From NCBI GenBank assembly GCA_951217055.1, contig OX578284.1, forward strand, positions 31,336,187 through 31,400,186: a DNA stretch of 64,000 nt. Direction: 5' to 3'. Within the stretch, counting starts at the first letter, position 1, and each line of letters starts with the position of its first letter. Shown here one piece after another: positions 22,560 to 33,950 of the stretch. The DNA is from Gerris lacustris. Taxonomy: Eukaryota > Arthropoda > Insecta > Hemiptera > Gerridae. Below the pieces are notes generated by a model. That model was not told the origin of the DNA. It did no database searches and was given only the letters and a program-made list of their open reading frames with translations. The position numbers were made by a program, and so were the translations under genes.

Positions 22560-22990
22560 TTGCAGAAAATTAAAGAAATAATAAATATGGAGTTAAACTC
22601 ACCTAAAAAAAATAAGGACTAAAGAACACTATGAAAGGCTAAACGTAGAATTAATATTGCTCATCTTATCTAAAAATAACTTAACACTTAAAGATTAGAC
22701 TTATATACACAATAAAAGGCCTAAGAAGCAATAAATCTACAGTTTATCTTAATAACAGACTTCTCAACACTATAGAAAACTAGACGCAATAAGACTAAAG
22801 AAATAATAAATCCAGAGTTTATCTCAATAAAAAACTACACAACACTAGATAACTTGACGCAGTAACACAACAGAAGACTAAAGAAATAATAAATCTAGAG
22901 TTCATCTCAATAGCAAACTTCAAACAATGAAAATTGTAGGCTAAACAAATGATAAATATAGATCAAAACGAATGAACTCAAGAATACTAG
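22560..22990. repeat. Diverged tandem repeat, ~75-85 bp unit
   Basis: The word CTAAAGAAATAATAAATCTA followed by GAGTTTATCTCAATA and ACAACACTA...AACTAGACGCA recurs starting near 22572, 22723, 22797 and 22881, with a partial copy after 22945. It is non-coding. The 68-codon minus-strand frame at 22907-23113 overlaps its end and is not credible. Confidence 0.6.
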
Positions 22991-24374
22991 ATAGAATAAC
23001 ACTAAAGAAACTGGAACTTGAGGAAACGCGTACCAAATTATACGTAGTTTGAAAGCACATTGAGCACAATAAGATGTTTCAAAGCCCTGAACATAAGAAC
23101 AATGAAGGCACAATTGAAAACTAGATCATTCATGGAATCGCAACAGAAAATTAGAGAATACACGAGTTCGTGACAGAGTACAGACAATTAAAATACTAGT
23201 GTTCTTTTCGAGGCGTTAATAGTTTTATAACCTCCTTCCTTTTTTTATGAATGATCTTTTTCCCAGGTATTAAATGAGTATAGTCTTTCCTAAAAAAAAA
23301 ATCTTAATCCTACACCTATTGCTGTTGAATCGAGTGCATTGTATTAGAGCCTGCGCTCAGTGAATGCACCGTGAGGGGGGCACGCATAATATAATATGGA
23401 TATGAGTTGCATCGAGGTCATACAGGATGCATTATGCAATTCCTTCTTCCCCTTGCATTGCATTACACGGCCCTAGTATGTATCTATTCCTGGTTTATGC
23501 GATAAACAAAACATCTATATCGGATAAATGGCATTATCCGAGGGAATCCAATGCGTACAGAGTTAAAAACAGATTCAGTTACCCTCTCCTTAGCACACGA
23601 CTAATTCATTAGCTTTCGTTACGTTGCTAACTAAATAAGCATATACATATCACATTGTTTGTTTGTCATCTATTTAACTATTGACATGGTGTATTAAGCC
23701 AAATGTAATGCTCCATAATCGAAGCTAGTATTTATACCAATTCTATTTAGTCTCTCTTATTTCATTATTACTGCATTTAATCGCATCAATAGCTCTTTTC
23801 AATCTAGGATAGAAATAGTGTTAAATAAAAACTTTCTTTTTGACTCAACTCTGAAATATATATTTACGTGAGATTTCTATTTTACGCCATACCTTATTTA
23901 CTTAATCTTTACTTAGATACTATTTCCTCGAAAACTAATTAGATTAATTCCTGAAATTAAAATATAATTGTTTTTAATCAATTTAAGCTTCAGTTTTTAA
24001 AAATGACAATTATTAATTAAAGATATTTCTCAAGGCTTTGATTTAGATTAAATTTTTTAAAAAGTATTGTATTTTAGATCAACATCATTGGGTATTACAC
24101 GGTTAACTCAATAAGCGAATAAAATAAATCGATATAGTGTTAAATATGAAGTGGTAAAAGTCTACAGCTGATCGGTAGCATAATTGAATATTGTATATAT
24201 TGATAGAAAAGCCAGATGAAAAGTAGTCAAGCGTTGCCCTCGTGTTCAAAAAGCCGTGTAAATATTTGTCCGCTACATAAAGAATGAATAAATGGATAAG
24301 AATTGTTATAAAATAATCGATTTTTTTCTACTTAGTAAAACAAGAGAAAGAAATATGAATGATTATTCTTTGAC

Positions 24375-24377
<3 letters not shown>
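22991..24377. other. No gene; short GC-richer patch
   Basis: 23340-23600 is less AT-rich and holds a 61-codon plus frame starting at ATG with no recognised motif, plus a small hairpin TCGGATAAATGGCATTATCC near 23520. The remainder is AT-rich. Confidence 0.35.

Positions 24378-24455
<78 letters not shown>
24378..24455. repeat. (AT)n microsatellite, ~78 bp
   Basis: Uninterrupted alternating AT, lying 32 bp upstream of a family 2 copy. Confidence 0.95.
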
Positions 24456-24458
<3 letters not shown>

Positions 24459-24486
24459 AAAAATAACCAAGTATTTGTAAAGTGCA

Positions 24487-24697
24487 AGCCGTTAAGCCCG
24501 TGACAACGGGCTTGCTTTTATATTTAGAAAACAAGTAATATTAAATTAATTAATTTAGATAAGTTATTATATCTACTTGAAGACCAACAAATCAAAACAA
24601 ATATTTATTTTATCGAAATAAATGTGGTTGTCTTACCTTAGCAGTAACAAATCGTTTCGAGGTGCGTCGTCGTCGGGACACTACTCGATTATATGAA
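24487..24697 (+). mobile_element. Family 2 repeat, copy 2
   Basis: Begins AGCCGTTAAGCCCGTGACAA with the pairing ACGGGCTTGC arm. It shares AAGTTATTATATCTACTTGA and CCAACAAATCAAAACAAATA with the 8181 copy. It ends TTTCGAGGTGCGTCGTCGTC and then GGGACACTACTCGATTATAT. Confidence 0.8.
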
Positions 24698-24761
24698 TAA
24701 TTGTATTTTGTACGGGTGTTATAAAATAGGATAAAAAGTTGTTATATATGATGGGTTCACA

Positions 24762-24862
24762 AAAATGTCCACCGACAGACAGACAACGGATAAAAAATAT
24801 TCCCTGATGTCTGAAACGCATTTGTGTAAAAGAAATTTTAAATTTGAAGACATATAAACATT
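24762..24862 (+). mobile_element. Family 1 internal fragment
   Basis: ACCGACAGACAGACAACGGA, then AATATTCCCTGATGTCTGAA and ACGCATTTGTGTAAAAG match the 3' half of family 1 without its terminal hairpin. It lies just upstream of a complete copy. Confidence 0.6.
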
Positions 24863-24961
24863 TCATCATCCGATCAAAAACAAACGAATTAAAAAAAATA
24901 ACCACCAATACAAATTGAGAAAAAACCATCAATCAAATAAAAAAAAAGAAAAAAAAATAGA

Positions 24962-25375
24962 CTGCCAATTAGTGTGGCACATAGCTTCCTCGCATCCTAT
25001 CATGTACTTTATTATTATATTAACATTAAAATTATTGTTATTTGTTAATTGTGTAAAAACTATTAATAGTTTTAGCGGTCTTTAACACTTCATAGCGGTG
25101 TCGCTGTTGGTTTTACTAAAAAATTGTATTTGAAAAAAATGTTTGTCTCATTGAATAGATGAAGTTAGATTTTTTTCCCGACCTAAAATTCAAATTTTAA
25201 ATTTGAAGTTCACGTTTACGCGAGCGTTGCTCGTTAACGCTTGGACGGATAACGTTGTCCAACGAACTCGTCCTGGGCATTGGTAAAACGAACATGTATA
25301 CCAAATTTCATCAAAATCGGTCGACATTTACTCAAGTTATCGTCGCACGTTTCATAATTCGCGGACACACAGACC

Positions 25376-25423
<48 letters not shown>

Positions 25424-25553
25424 CGAGACCAAAAATGTTCCCTGATGTCTGAAACGGATTTCTGTCTTGGAATTTTTAAAATCGGAGGCATAAAACTTTT
25501 TCGTTCTCAAAAGTGAACACAATGCTTCCGTTACCTTCGGTAAGCTCGGAAGC
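24962..25553 (+). mobile_element. Family 1 element, full-length copy
   Basis: Starts CTGCCAATTAGTGTGGCACA, then TAGCTTCCTCGC. It ends with the hairpin GCTTCCGTTACCTTCGGTAA/GCTCGGAAGC. The interior has ATGTATACCAAATTTCATC, the expanded GACA block (25375-25422), GTTCCCTGATGTCTGAAACG and GATTTCTGTCTTGGAATTTT. At ~592 bp it is the longest copy, partly because of the GACA expansion. Open frames across it on either strand are repeat artefacts. Confidence 0.8.
25375..25422. repeat. (GACA)12 microsatellite inside family 1
   Basis: Twelve consecutive ACAG/GACA units. Other family 1 copies carry only two to four units at the same place, so the array grew from a seed in the element. Confidence 0.95.
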
Positions 25554-26607
25554 AAAAGAACCACGATTATTAATAAGTTTATTTTGATTACATCACTTCA
25601 ATGATATAATAAAATGGTTAAATACATTCTTTTATTGGTAGAACAATTTTATTTGTTGACAGTATCATTGTTTTTAGTTTAAGAAGAGATCATTAATAAA
25701 AGAAAAAAAAAATAATAATAGATTTGAAGACATAAATGTAAAAAAAAAAAAAACCTTTCAATAAAGAATATAGTGAAAAATAAAATACTTGAATACAAAA
25801 TACAATTATATTCAATCTGTTTTTATATAGACTCTTTTTTATTTGAAAGATCAATTGAGGGTGGATTTTTTTTTTTTAATCTTATTTATCGATTAATTTT
25901 AATTAGAATAATGTCAATGGACTAAGAATACTAAGTGTTAGTTGATAAAAAATATGATAATTTTGAGTCGTTTTTGGCGTTAAATTATCAGGAAAATATG
26001 AATAATTTTAATCATGTTTAGAGTAAATAAAAAGAAACTGTTATTTAATGTTATATATGTACTATTAAAGAATATTGTTTGTAAAGCATTTAAAAATTAT
26101 TTAAATAATTTCTAAAAAAAAGTCTATCTTGTTAAACTTTTATTACTTTATGTATTAGAGAAATCATTCTTTATTTTAATTGTATAATTATAAATGAATA
26201 AATATATAATCAAGTTTATTCTTTGAGAAATAATTACAATAAATATATTGTCTACCTCCATACTTCCGGTGGGTTTCATAGAATAATCGTGGACATTATT
26301 ATTACAAGACAACCCATGAAAGCCTATAGGTACTAAGCTCAGTTTTATTTACTCTAGGTAGATTCAACAAAATATCAGTAGATATAATATACAATGGACT
26401 TGAACAAACATTAATGCCTCTTGCATTGCTTTCGATGGAATCGAGATTTTCATTGAATATTTTCGTTCAATAGACTCATTTAGGAATTGGCTAACAATTT
26501 TTTAACAGATGACCTGAATCTATTAATCTTTTCTTGTTTTCATATTAATTCTGAAACAATTACACGTTATTATTTGTCTACAGTTCAATTTCAATATGTT
26601 AAAAAAT

Positions 26608-26609
<2 letters not shown>
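25554..26609. other. No gene; AT-rich
   Basis: A/T runs and no coding or structural signal. Confidence 0.4.

Positions 26610-26657
<48 letters not shown>
26610..26657. repeat. (AT)n microsatellite, ~48 bp
   Basis: Alternating TA tract followed by TTTATTTATTTATA. Confidence 0.95.
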
Positions 26658-26661
<4 letters not shown>

Positions 26662-28049
26662 TTATTTATATGAGTATTCGCGTAAGTATGGATGTATAAT
26701 ATGAAAAACATTAATGTTAAAATTAAATCTTTTTGTAAAATTCAATAGGAGAAATTTTCCGTTTAAAAAGCGAAATTATTTTTATCAACAAAAAAAAAAA
26801 AATAATACAGCGGAGATGTTTATGTGTATTCAGTGGAAATTGAAACTGAAAGTGTGATTATAATTTTCATTTTCATAACTGGAAAATGTATGAAAGTAAA
26901 TTAAAAGAGAGATAAAAGCAAGAGTAGGAATGAGGGGGGGGGGGGGGAGGCACGTGGTAAGGTCAACTTGAATAAATATTATACATCAAAAACAGATTCT
27001 ATCTCGGGGGCAATATATCACTGAACGAAATTGAAAACGTTTATACTTTTGTGACTTCTTCAATATCTCTTGCGTTTAGAATGACAACATTTTCTGTAAT
27101 AAAAGGTTGCCGGGGAAAAGGATTTTTTTTATGTAATATTAAATAAGTACCAAAAAGATGAAAATATATTTTATTCTTTATCCTTTGGACTTGATTGTTT
27201 CTAGGACATTTGATGTTATATTACTTAAAAAAAAAATTAAATAAAAATATTTATTTGTTAGGCGTATTGAAATTGCAAAAACATCTAGTGAAAGCTGAAG
27301 TATTTTTTGGCTTTGTTTCTTTAGATAAAGAATAAGAAAAAAAATTGAAATTTTTAAGATTATATGCTTTTTTCTGTCTTGGTCATTTCAAATTAAAATT
27401 AGTAATTTAATAAGTATATTTCTCTATTTAGTATATATTTATAGCACTTCAAATATCAAGAAGGTCGCACGATCCTTACAGTAAACCTTGAGGAGAAATT
27501 TATATCTATGTTGGTTTAAGCCACACCTACCCTAAAATTCCTTTATAGGTCCTCAAAATACCATATCTAAGCTTCCTTCTATTCACTCAAGAATCTGCCG
27601 AAAATTTAATAAACGTTATACGTTTCCATTATTGTTTGCCAAAATCATAAGTCCTCTTTTAGGTTTTTATGTGAGGCAGTTATTTCAGTATTAACACTGT
27701 ATTTATCATTCCAGTGTCCCTTTATTTATTTATTTTCATTAAGGATTTTACGTAATAAGTAATTTTAATGAATATGAAGTTTAAATTTATTTCAAATCCT
27801 CTTAAGAGAGCTTCTTGAGAATAAAATAAATTTTTATAACTGCGAGAAACGCAAAGAAAGTTTAAGTTCAAAAGAAAACACTAACAAAATAAATTCATTA
27901 TATTGTATTTTAACGTTTTTACTTTCTTTTGAGATATTAATATGATATAGATGAAAATCTAAAATGAAATGTAAACTTACCTGTTGAAGAACTTTTTAAA
28001 TACCATATTATTTTAAATAATAAGAATCATTTTTTCACATCCTGACCGA
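26658..28049. other. No gene; AT-rich, one G run
   Basis: A 14-nt G run lies at about 26934-26947. The remainder is AT-rich. No coding signal. Confidence 0.4.
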
Positions 28050-28235
28050 CATATCATTAGGTAATTGCAGGTTGGGTTATACGGCAACTTTACTCATCTA
28101 CTCGATGTGATCACCTGTATAAAACATGTCTCACTTCTCTGGGATTCGAACTCATCAGATTTGTCTTGTTTAGATCTAGGTTTGAGATGGAGTTGCAAGT
28201 ACACAAACCACTCGGTTACGTTTAGTTCCAATTAT
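28050..28235 (-). mobile_element. tRNA-derived SINE, type B
   Basis: On the minus strand AACCGAGTGGTTTG is A-box-like and GAGTTCGAATCCCAGAGAA contains a canonical B box (GTTCGAATC). The long spacing between them and the GTGGTT signature suggest a Ser/Leu-type tRNA origin. The tail words GAGACATGTTTT and ATCACATCGAGTAGATGAG recur at 39770-39925 and in part near 51340. Confidence 0.6.
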
Positions 28236-30594
28236 TTTATTTAATTATTAAATTTAATTTAAATTCAGTATCGCTATATGTATATATGAAAGTTTGTCGG
28301 AGCGAATTTATTTTATTGTAAAATATATATATTTATATATTTTCAAAAAAGAAAATTGAAGGAATAAATTTCAAAGTTTATCCTTCACCTAATATTATAC
28401 TGTTATTGTATGCAAATTGCATGCATTTCACAACTAATTTTAATGCAACTAATTTTTCACTTACTCCTCAATTTTCTTTATCAATGGAATGGAAAGATTG
28501 TTGTAGATACGGCAATTCAGTGATTTTTTTTTGTTGTTTTTATAATTTTTGAAAGGAACCCAGTAGTTAGATGATTCTTTTTCTACCCAACCAAGTAATC
28601 GTGTAATAAGCCTGAAAGGGAAGAGGGGGGAGAGAGAGAATGGTCGAATAATTAAAGAGTCTATACTCAACAAGAACACGAAAATATCAGATAATCAAAA
28701 GAAAGAAATTAATATGTGCGTAAGGAAGTCTTAATGTTTCTTTAGTTATCGAATAGTTTTTTTTTGTAATGTTATTTTTTTGTGTGAATCTTCATTAAGG
28801 TTTCATTGTACGCTGTAAGATTTAAGTGCGTGAAGAAGAGAAAACGCAACAGTGCGTGGGTCCCAGAGCGCAGAATCTTGTCTAATTATATGTTAAATCC
28901 TTATTTTCACTTATTGTGTAACAAAGAATAGATTCGGTGATTGTACAATGTGGAACCACCAAATGAAAAAGCAACAGCATTTTTTTTTTTGGGCATGTTA
29001 TAAAAAAATAATTCGTTTCTTATTTTAAAAAAAATTTTTTTTGACTCTTAAATCAAAGAAACTATCGATGAGTGAGAAAAAAGAAATTATTATAATAAAT
29101 TAATTGAATAGTATAGGCCTGCTATACTTTGTAATGAATAAATTAAATATTTAAACAAAAGGATTTTAACAACACGATATTATTTTAAAAGTGTCTAATC
29201 TGTTTTGTTTTATCGTAAACGCTCCTAATGTTTATTTAATAATGAGAAAGTGAGTGATGTCTTATTTTGAGAAGAGGAATAAGACCCGAGATAATTAAAA
29301 GATGCAAAAATAATCAAAAAAGACAGGTGTAATTAGGCATCCAAGAGAGACTGCTTACAATCGATCGTTTTAAAACCTGGTTGTTGTTTAAGACCTCTTG
29401 CTTTAAACAACAATTTAGAAAAATATATGATTTTCTTTTGAGAACTAAAAAGAGTTTCAAAGTCATCAGCTAAGAGATAGTGTTTAACAAATTGTTTATA
29501 CTAAAATAAATGTTAATTTTTAACTATAAATTTAATTAATACCTTTAAAAAAATATATATATCAAAAGCAATCAAGCATGATCTTAAGATTACTTTTTGG
29601 ATATAAAGCAGAATATAGTTATTAAATTAAATGTTTAATACAAATATTATTAAACTAGTGATGTGGCACATAAAGAAGTCGCGAAGAACATCAATCATTT
29701 TTTCGTGGAAAACGTATATATATTCTTAATCTATCCGCACAGAGCTATCAAATTTAATGTAACTTACCATAATATAAGCATCAACTTTTTTATAATTCAT
29801 CTTATTTCGGCCATATTTGTTTTCAAATGCTGGCAAAAAATAAAATGTTGTAATAATATTCTATTTCTACTCTTTAAGCCCTTTAAAGCGACGTAAAAAT
29901 AACCATGCTGACCAAAAACTTTTTTAAAGACGTCTGCCATATTGACCTTTAAAATATTAAGCGTGAAATTTCAAAAAACGTCCCAGTTTTTGTTTATTCT
30001 AGTTATCGTAAGACAAATGTACAAACAAACATTTAAAATCTTGTCTTTGAATTGAAGAACTCACATGCGCTATAAATGAACACTTTATTAACTGTCAAAA
30101 TTTTAACAAAGAATGGGACGGGTCTTATACAACTTATTTACACTCGTTCAAAACCTGTTGAAATTTGAACAAAGATTGGGTTTTAAAGTTTATTGCTCTT
30201 TAGCAGATCGATTTTGCTCTTTAAGCTTTATTTACTATATGAGTGAGTTCCACAGTATCTCTGTAGAAATAACTAATTTAATTTAAATGAGTAAAAAATC
30301 TAGGTTTTTTTTAAAAAAAAAAAAAAAAAAGAAACTAAGTCTAGAAGAATATTAAGTCCGAAGTTTCACACCCGCTGAAGATGGTAGATCAATTTTTGTT
30401 TCAGTTTCGAGTTCATAATGACCTTTCCATCACGACTGTCACGATGTCTAATATTCTAAAAATATACTTCCAATAGTGGAAATCGGACCGTAGACATGTA
30501 AATCTTATACAAACGCGATAGTTAAAATAATTTTAACACTTTTTCAAAATTACCCGACGAAGAATAAATCATAATATAACTATGAAAATTACTT
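28236..30594. other. No gene; AT-rich
   Basis: A short GA-rich patch lies at 28618-28640. Frames at 28461-28679 (minus) and 29663-29896 (plus) have no recognisable motif and follow base composition. There is a T-run/A-run junction at about 30306-30330. Confidence 0.4.
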
Positions 30595-30752
30595 TTTAAA
30601 TCAAATTATAATTACTATTTATAAAGGGAGACAGATAGAGAAAAATAGACCAGCGGCGGGACTCGAACCACGGACGGTTCGAGTCCCGGCGCTGAAGTCT
30701 ATTTTTCTCTATCTGTCTCCCTTTATAAATAGTAATTATAATTTGATTTAAA
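30595..30752. mobile_element. Foldback element A, ~75-bp arms
   Basis: A near-perfect inverted repeat: outer arms 30595-30650 and 30697-30752 (56 bp), then inner arms 30651-30669 and 30676-30694 with one mismatch, around a 6-nt loop. The inner part contains GGTTCGAGTCCCG on each strand, a perfect pol III B box, facing both ways. Outside, CGTTCCGTGGTATGAATACT at about 30764 matches the outside of foldback B at 60.5 kb, so the mobile unit is larger than the hairpin. Confidence 0.8.
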
Positions 30753-31759
30753 TTAAAATTTAAACGTTCCGTGGTATGAATACTACCAATAACTTGTAAA
30801 AATTGAATTTAAAATTACTTTTGTTAAATGGCAAAGATATCAAGGACACGCCTTGGCAAAAATAACGTTATGAAGTTTTTACATATTTTGTATTAATCAT
30901 AACCCATCTAATTTTCTTATGAAAGAACATGGAAGTACTAAAACAGCTTTGAATAAAATGTTAAGCAACGTACTCTATATATTACTTTAGATGACATTAG
31001 AAGTTCGATTTCTTATAGATTTCTAGTACATTAATCTTTTAGATATATTATCTTACATATGGAGTAACTCTTACATATTAAGATCTCTTACATACTGTAC
31101 TTGTATACACATGCTTTCTCAATATTCTACTGCTAAATAGATCTAGTTACACAAGTAACAAGTCTCAAGAATAAGTAGAAATTCAACCATTAAATAAACA
31201 TGTTACAGATAAACATCTCATAAACAATATTTTAATGTTTATAGTTAATTTTATTAGTTCTTCGCTAACTGGTAGTTGAAGATGGCAGATTAAACAGAAG
31301 AAAAAGGTTTGCCAAGTAGTATGGCTTATAGAATCTTTGTGTTTTAAGCAATGGATTAAATGTCACTTAAGTATAAAGTAGGATGAGGTACCTACATCCC
31401 AAAATATGATTAAGAAATTGGGTTTGATCATGCGTTACAGAAAGAAATAAAAGCAACACTGAGAAAAAAACTTCAGCCAAACAAAACAAAATTGAGCCGC
31501 ATAATGTATTCCACGCAATTCTTTCCATATTCGGGCCAGGCTTGTCTAACTCTGAACTTCATATGATCAATTTAAGGTCCAAAAGACTGAAGTTGGCCAC
31601 TTTTTTTGCTACACTTACTCTGAACCGGTTGCTGAACAAAATCAAAATACGTCCCAATAAATTCATAATTTCAGCTGAAAAGTTCGACTGCGATTTATAT
31701 GAATTGTAATTCTGCTAATGAACTTTCTAATAATCCTCAATTTTTTCTTCTCAGTGAGA
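30753..31759. other. No gene; AT-rich
   Basis: Outer flank of the foldback element, then AT-rich sequence with no coding signal. Confidence 0.4.
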
Positions 31760-31957
31760 AGGTTGAAAATAATACGGAACCACTCTAACTTTACCATACA
31801 AATTTCATCAAAACCGCGCAATATACGGCAACACGTTGAGGGGCAAACAGTCACTATATTTTGGTCGTGCAATCTAGATAAATTTTGCATTGTTAACAAA
31901 TGTTGGTAATACAGAACGATCTAACTGTTTCCGTTACCTTCTGTAAGCTGGTAATAA
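31760..31957 (+). mobile_element. Degenerate family 1 fragment
   Basis: CATACAAATTTCATCAAAAC and the terminal sequence GTTTCCGTTACCTTCTGTAA/GCTGG are recognisable. The GACA block and 5' end are lost. Two short frames on opposite strands here are repeat artefacts. Confidence 0.5.
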
Positions 31958-32607
31958 ATAATGTGCTGGAGAAAAATTATTGTCTCTTACAAAAAAAAGT
32001 TCCCTTCGAACAGGAATAAAAATTTTATGAGAGAGTTTAGTTTTGATATCAGAGAGTCTGATTTAAACCTCTTTCTTAACTTCTTCATGACTATTTTTCG
32101 TTTAAATCTCTATTCGTCTGACTGGCACTGAAGATGGTCCCTAGTGCTTGAAATAATAGTTATTTTTAGTGGTGAGACATCTTATTCTATTCCGAATCAA
32201 AAATCGATTAATTTAACTACAAAATGTCCTCAAAAAGGGTGAAAATGTGTGATGGCAATCAAGGAAGTGAGCTGGTGTTGTTGTTTTTGTGTCATGTATA
32301 ATCAGTTTTTATACAATGTAATAGACACAAAAAAGAACAACTAAACATTTGCTATTATTTTGATTAATTGTCATGGAGAGTTGTCATTTAGAAAATAAAA
32401 AATATTAGCACCATACAGACTATACATAATACTTAGACATCAAAATGAAATACAGTGGGAATGTTTGTCTTATAAAAAGGTATAATTGGCGCAAATTTCA
32501 GCACAACCAGAAATTTTTTCGAATTTTTAAAATGTCTACAGTTTTTACCCGAGTTATTTTTATTTTTACTACTAGGTCGACACTTGCTATTAACATTTAT
32601 TTGGTTA
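31958..32607. other. No gene; AT-rich
   Basis: CACTGAAGATGGTCCCTAGT near 32128 is another instance of the CTGAAGATG-stem word. The 66-codon plus frame at 32445-32645 begins with ATG but has no recognised motif and runs into the next transposon. Confidence 0.35.
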
Positions 32608-32990
32608 AGCCACGATCAAAGTATACTTGGTCCAAGCAACTTTGATCAAATAAAGTATGTTGGCCAACTTGACTATACACTATAAAGTAGAGTCTTTTGG
32701 ATAAATTGTGTGAAATGTTTTTCCCTCTAGAACTGTCCAGATAAATTGTACTTATTTAGTTTTAAAACAGTGGTGGGGTATAATATTCTAGTAAAAAAAA
32801 CCTCACATCTTTGTCATTTTTTGACAGATAGTTCTCATAATTTGTCAGGTGGGCGTCATTTTTATTTTCATCATTTGTTCAAACAAAGTCAACTTGGATG
32901 TTGACTTGGATGTTTACACGATCCAAGTAGCGTCAAAGTAAAGTCAAAGCTGACTTGGTCCAAGTATACTTGGATCGTGTAAACGGGGCT
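32608..32990. mobile_element. TIR element (MITE) with TTA duplication
   Basis: The right terminus, reverse-complemented, reads AGCCCCGTTTACACGATCCA then AGTATACTTGGACCAAG. The left terminus reads AGCC, lacks about ten bases, then continues ACGATCAAAGTATACTTGGT. TTA flanks both sides (32605-32607, 32991-32993), a PIF/Harbinger-type TWA duplication. The right end also has an extra copy of GATCCAAGTAGCGTCAAAGT. No coding capacity. Confidence 0.7.
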
Positions 32991-32993
32991 TTA

Positions 32994-33424
32994 ACTTTGT
33001 TCTTTCTATTTCTTCCCACTAAAATATCATATAAATAAAGTAACAGAATTAAATTAATTCGCCGTCAAATTGCTTTTAGTTACAGTCAAACTAATTACTA
33101 TAATTATTATTAGAAACAAATACACCTAACTCTCGAAGAAAGTTGATTTACCGTAATCACAATTTTTTGTTGTTGCTGTAAAAATGCACTTATCGAGGTC
33201 GTTGTCATATTGGCCTGACTTTCCTATTAGAGAAAATAATTGTTTTTTTAACATAATGTTTCTTTTTAATAATCGTGGCATTTGTAAAATCTTACTTGAC
33301 CTGTGTATACAATTCAGGTTCAAAACTCACCTTTTTAAAAAGCTAATTATGTCAATTCTCTTGAACGGCACTTTTCTCACCAATTATTCTTGATGCTTTT
33401 TAACATAACGCCAATTAATTTTAT

Positions 33425-33427
<3 letters not shown>
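32994..33427. other. No gene
   Basis: Two overlapping frames of about 65-70 codons on opposite strands (33126-33393) have no recognised motif. Confidence 0.3.

Positions 33428-33461
<34 letters not shown>
33428..33461 (+). repeat. Poly(A) tract, 34 bp
   Basis: Uninterrupted A run with no identified element body upstream. Confidence 0.85.
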
Positions 33462-33464
<3 letters not shown>

Positions 33465-33950
33465 TAGCTAGATCTAATGTTAGCAAATTGAAAGATTTCA
33501 CATTTTATTTATTTTTTTACCCTAGAGTTATGCATCGGATTGAATCCTTGCCAAAGTGGTTTGTTCATTAGGGATAACTAATATCCTATTTAGACTTATA
33601 CCAGTTCTAAAATTCTTGTCAAGCATAATAAGTAATCTTGTTTCTTGAGTATCATTTTTTCAGCCGTAGGAAGTTTAAAATAATTATATAAAAACTAGTA
33701 ATAACTGTAAAGAGAAACTTTGTAAACCTTTTTATAATTTCTTATTTTAAACATTATTTTTCACTCATTAGTGTCGTCTTAATTTATCACGCTTTTAAAA
33801 AAGATAACTATATTTATTAAATGGTTGAACCGTCTATATTTATTGATGGTTTTATATTACTTAAATATTTATTATTAATCAATGCACTTCTTAACAAATT
33901 ATTATACACTTCTAAACAAATTATTATATAAAGTGGAAGTAAATATATTT

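Noticed and set aside
22907..23113. 68-codon minus-strand frame with CSYVQ...CAQC cysteines as a zinc finger
   Set aside because: Cysteine spacing does not fit a known finger and the frame overlaps a diverged tandem repeat.
25234..25564. Overlapping frames with (SVCL)n and (DRQT)n repeats
   Set aside because: They are translations of the (GACA)n block inside a family 1 copy.
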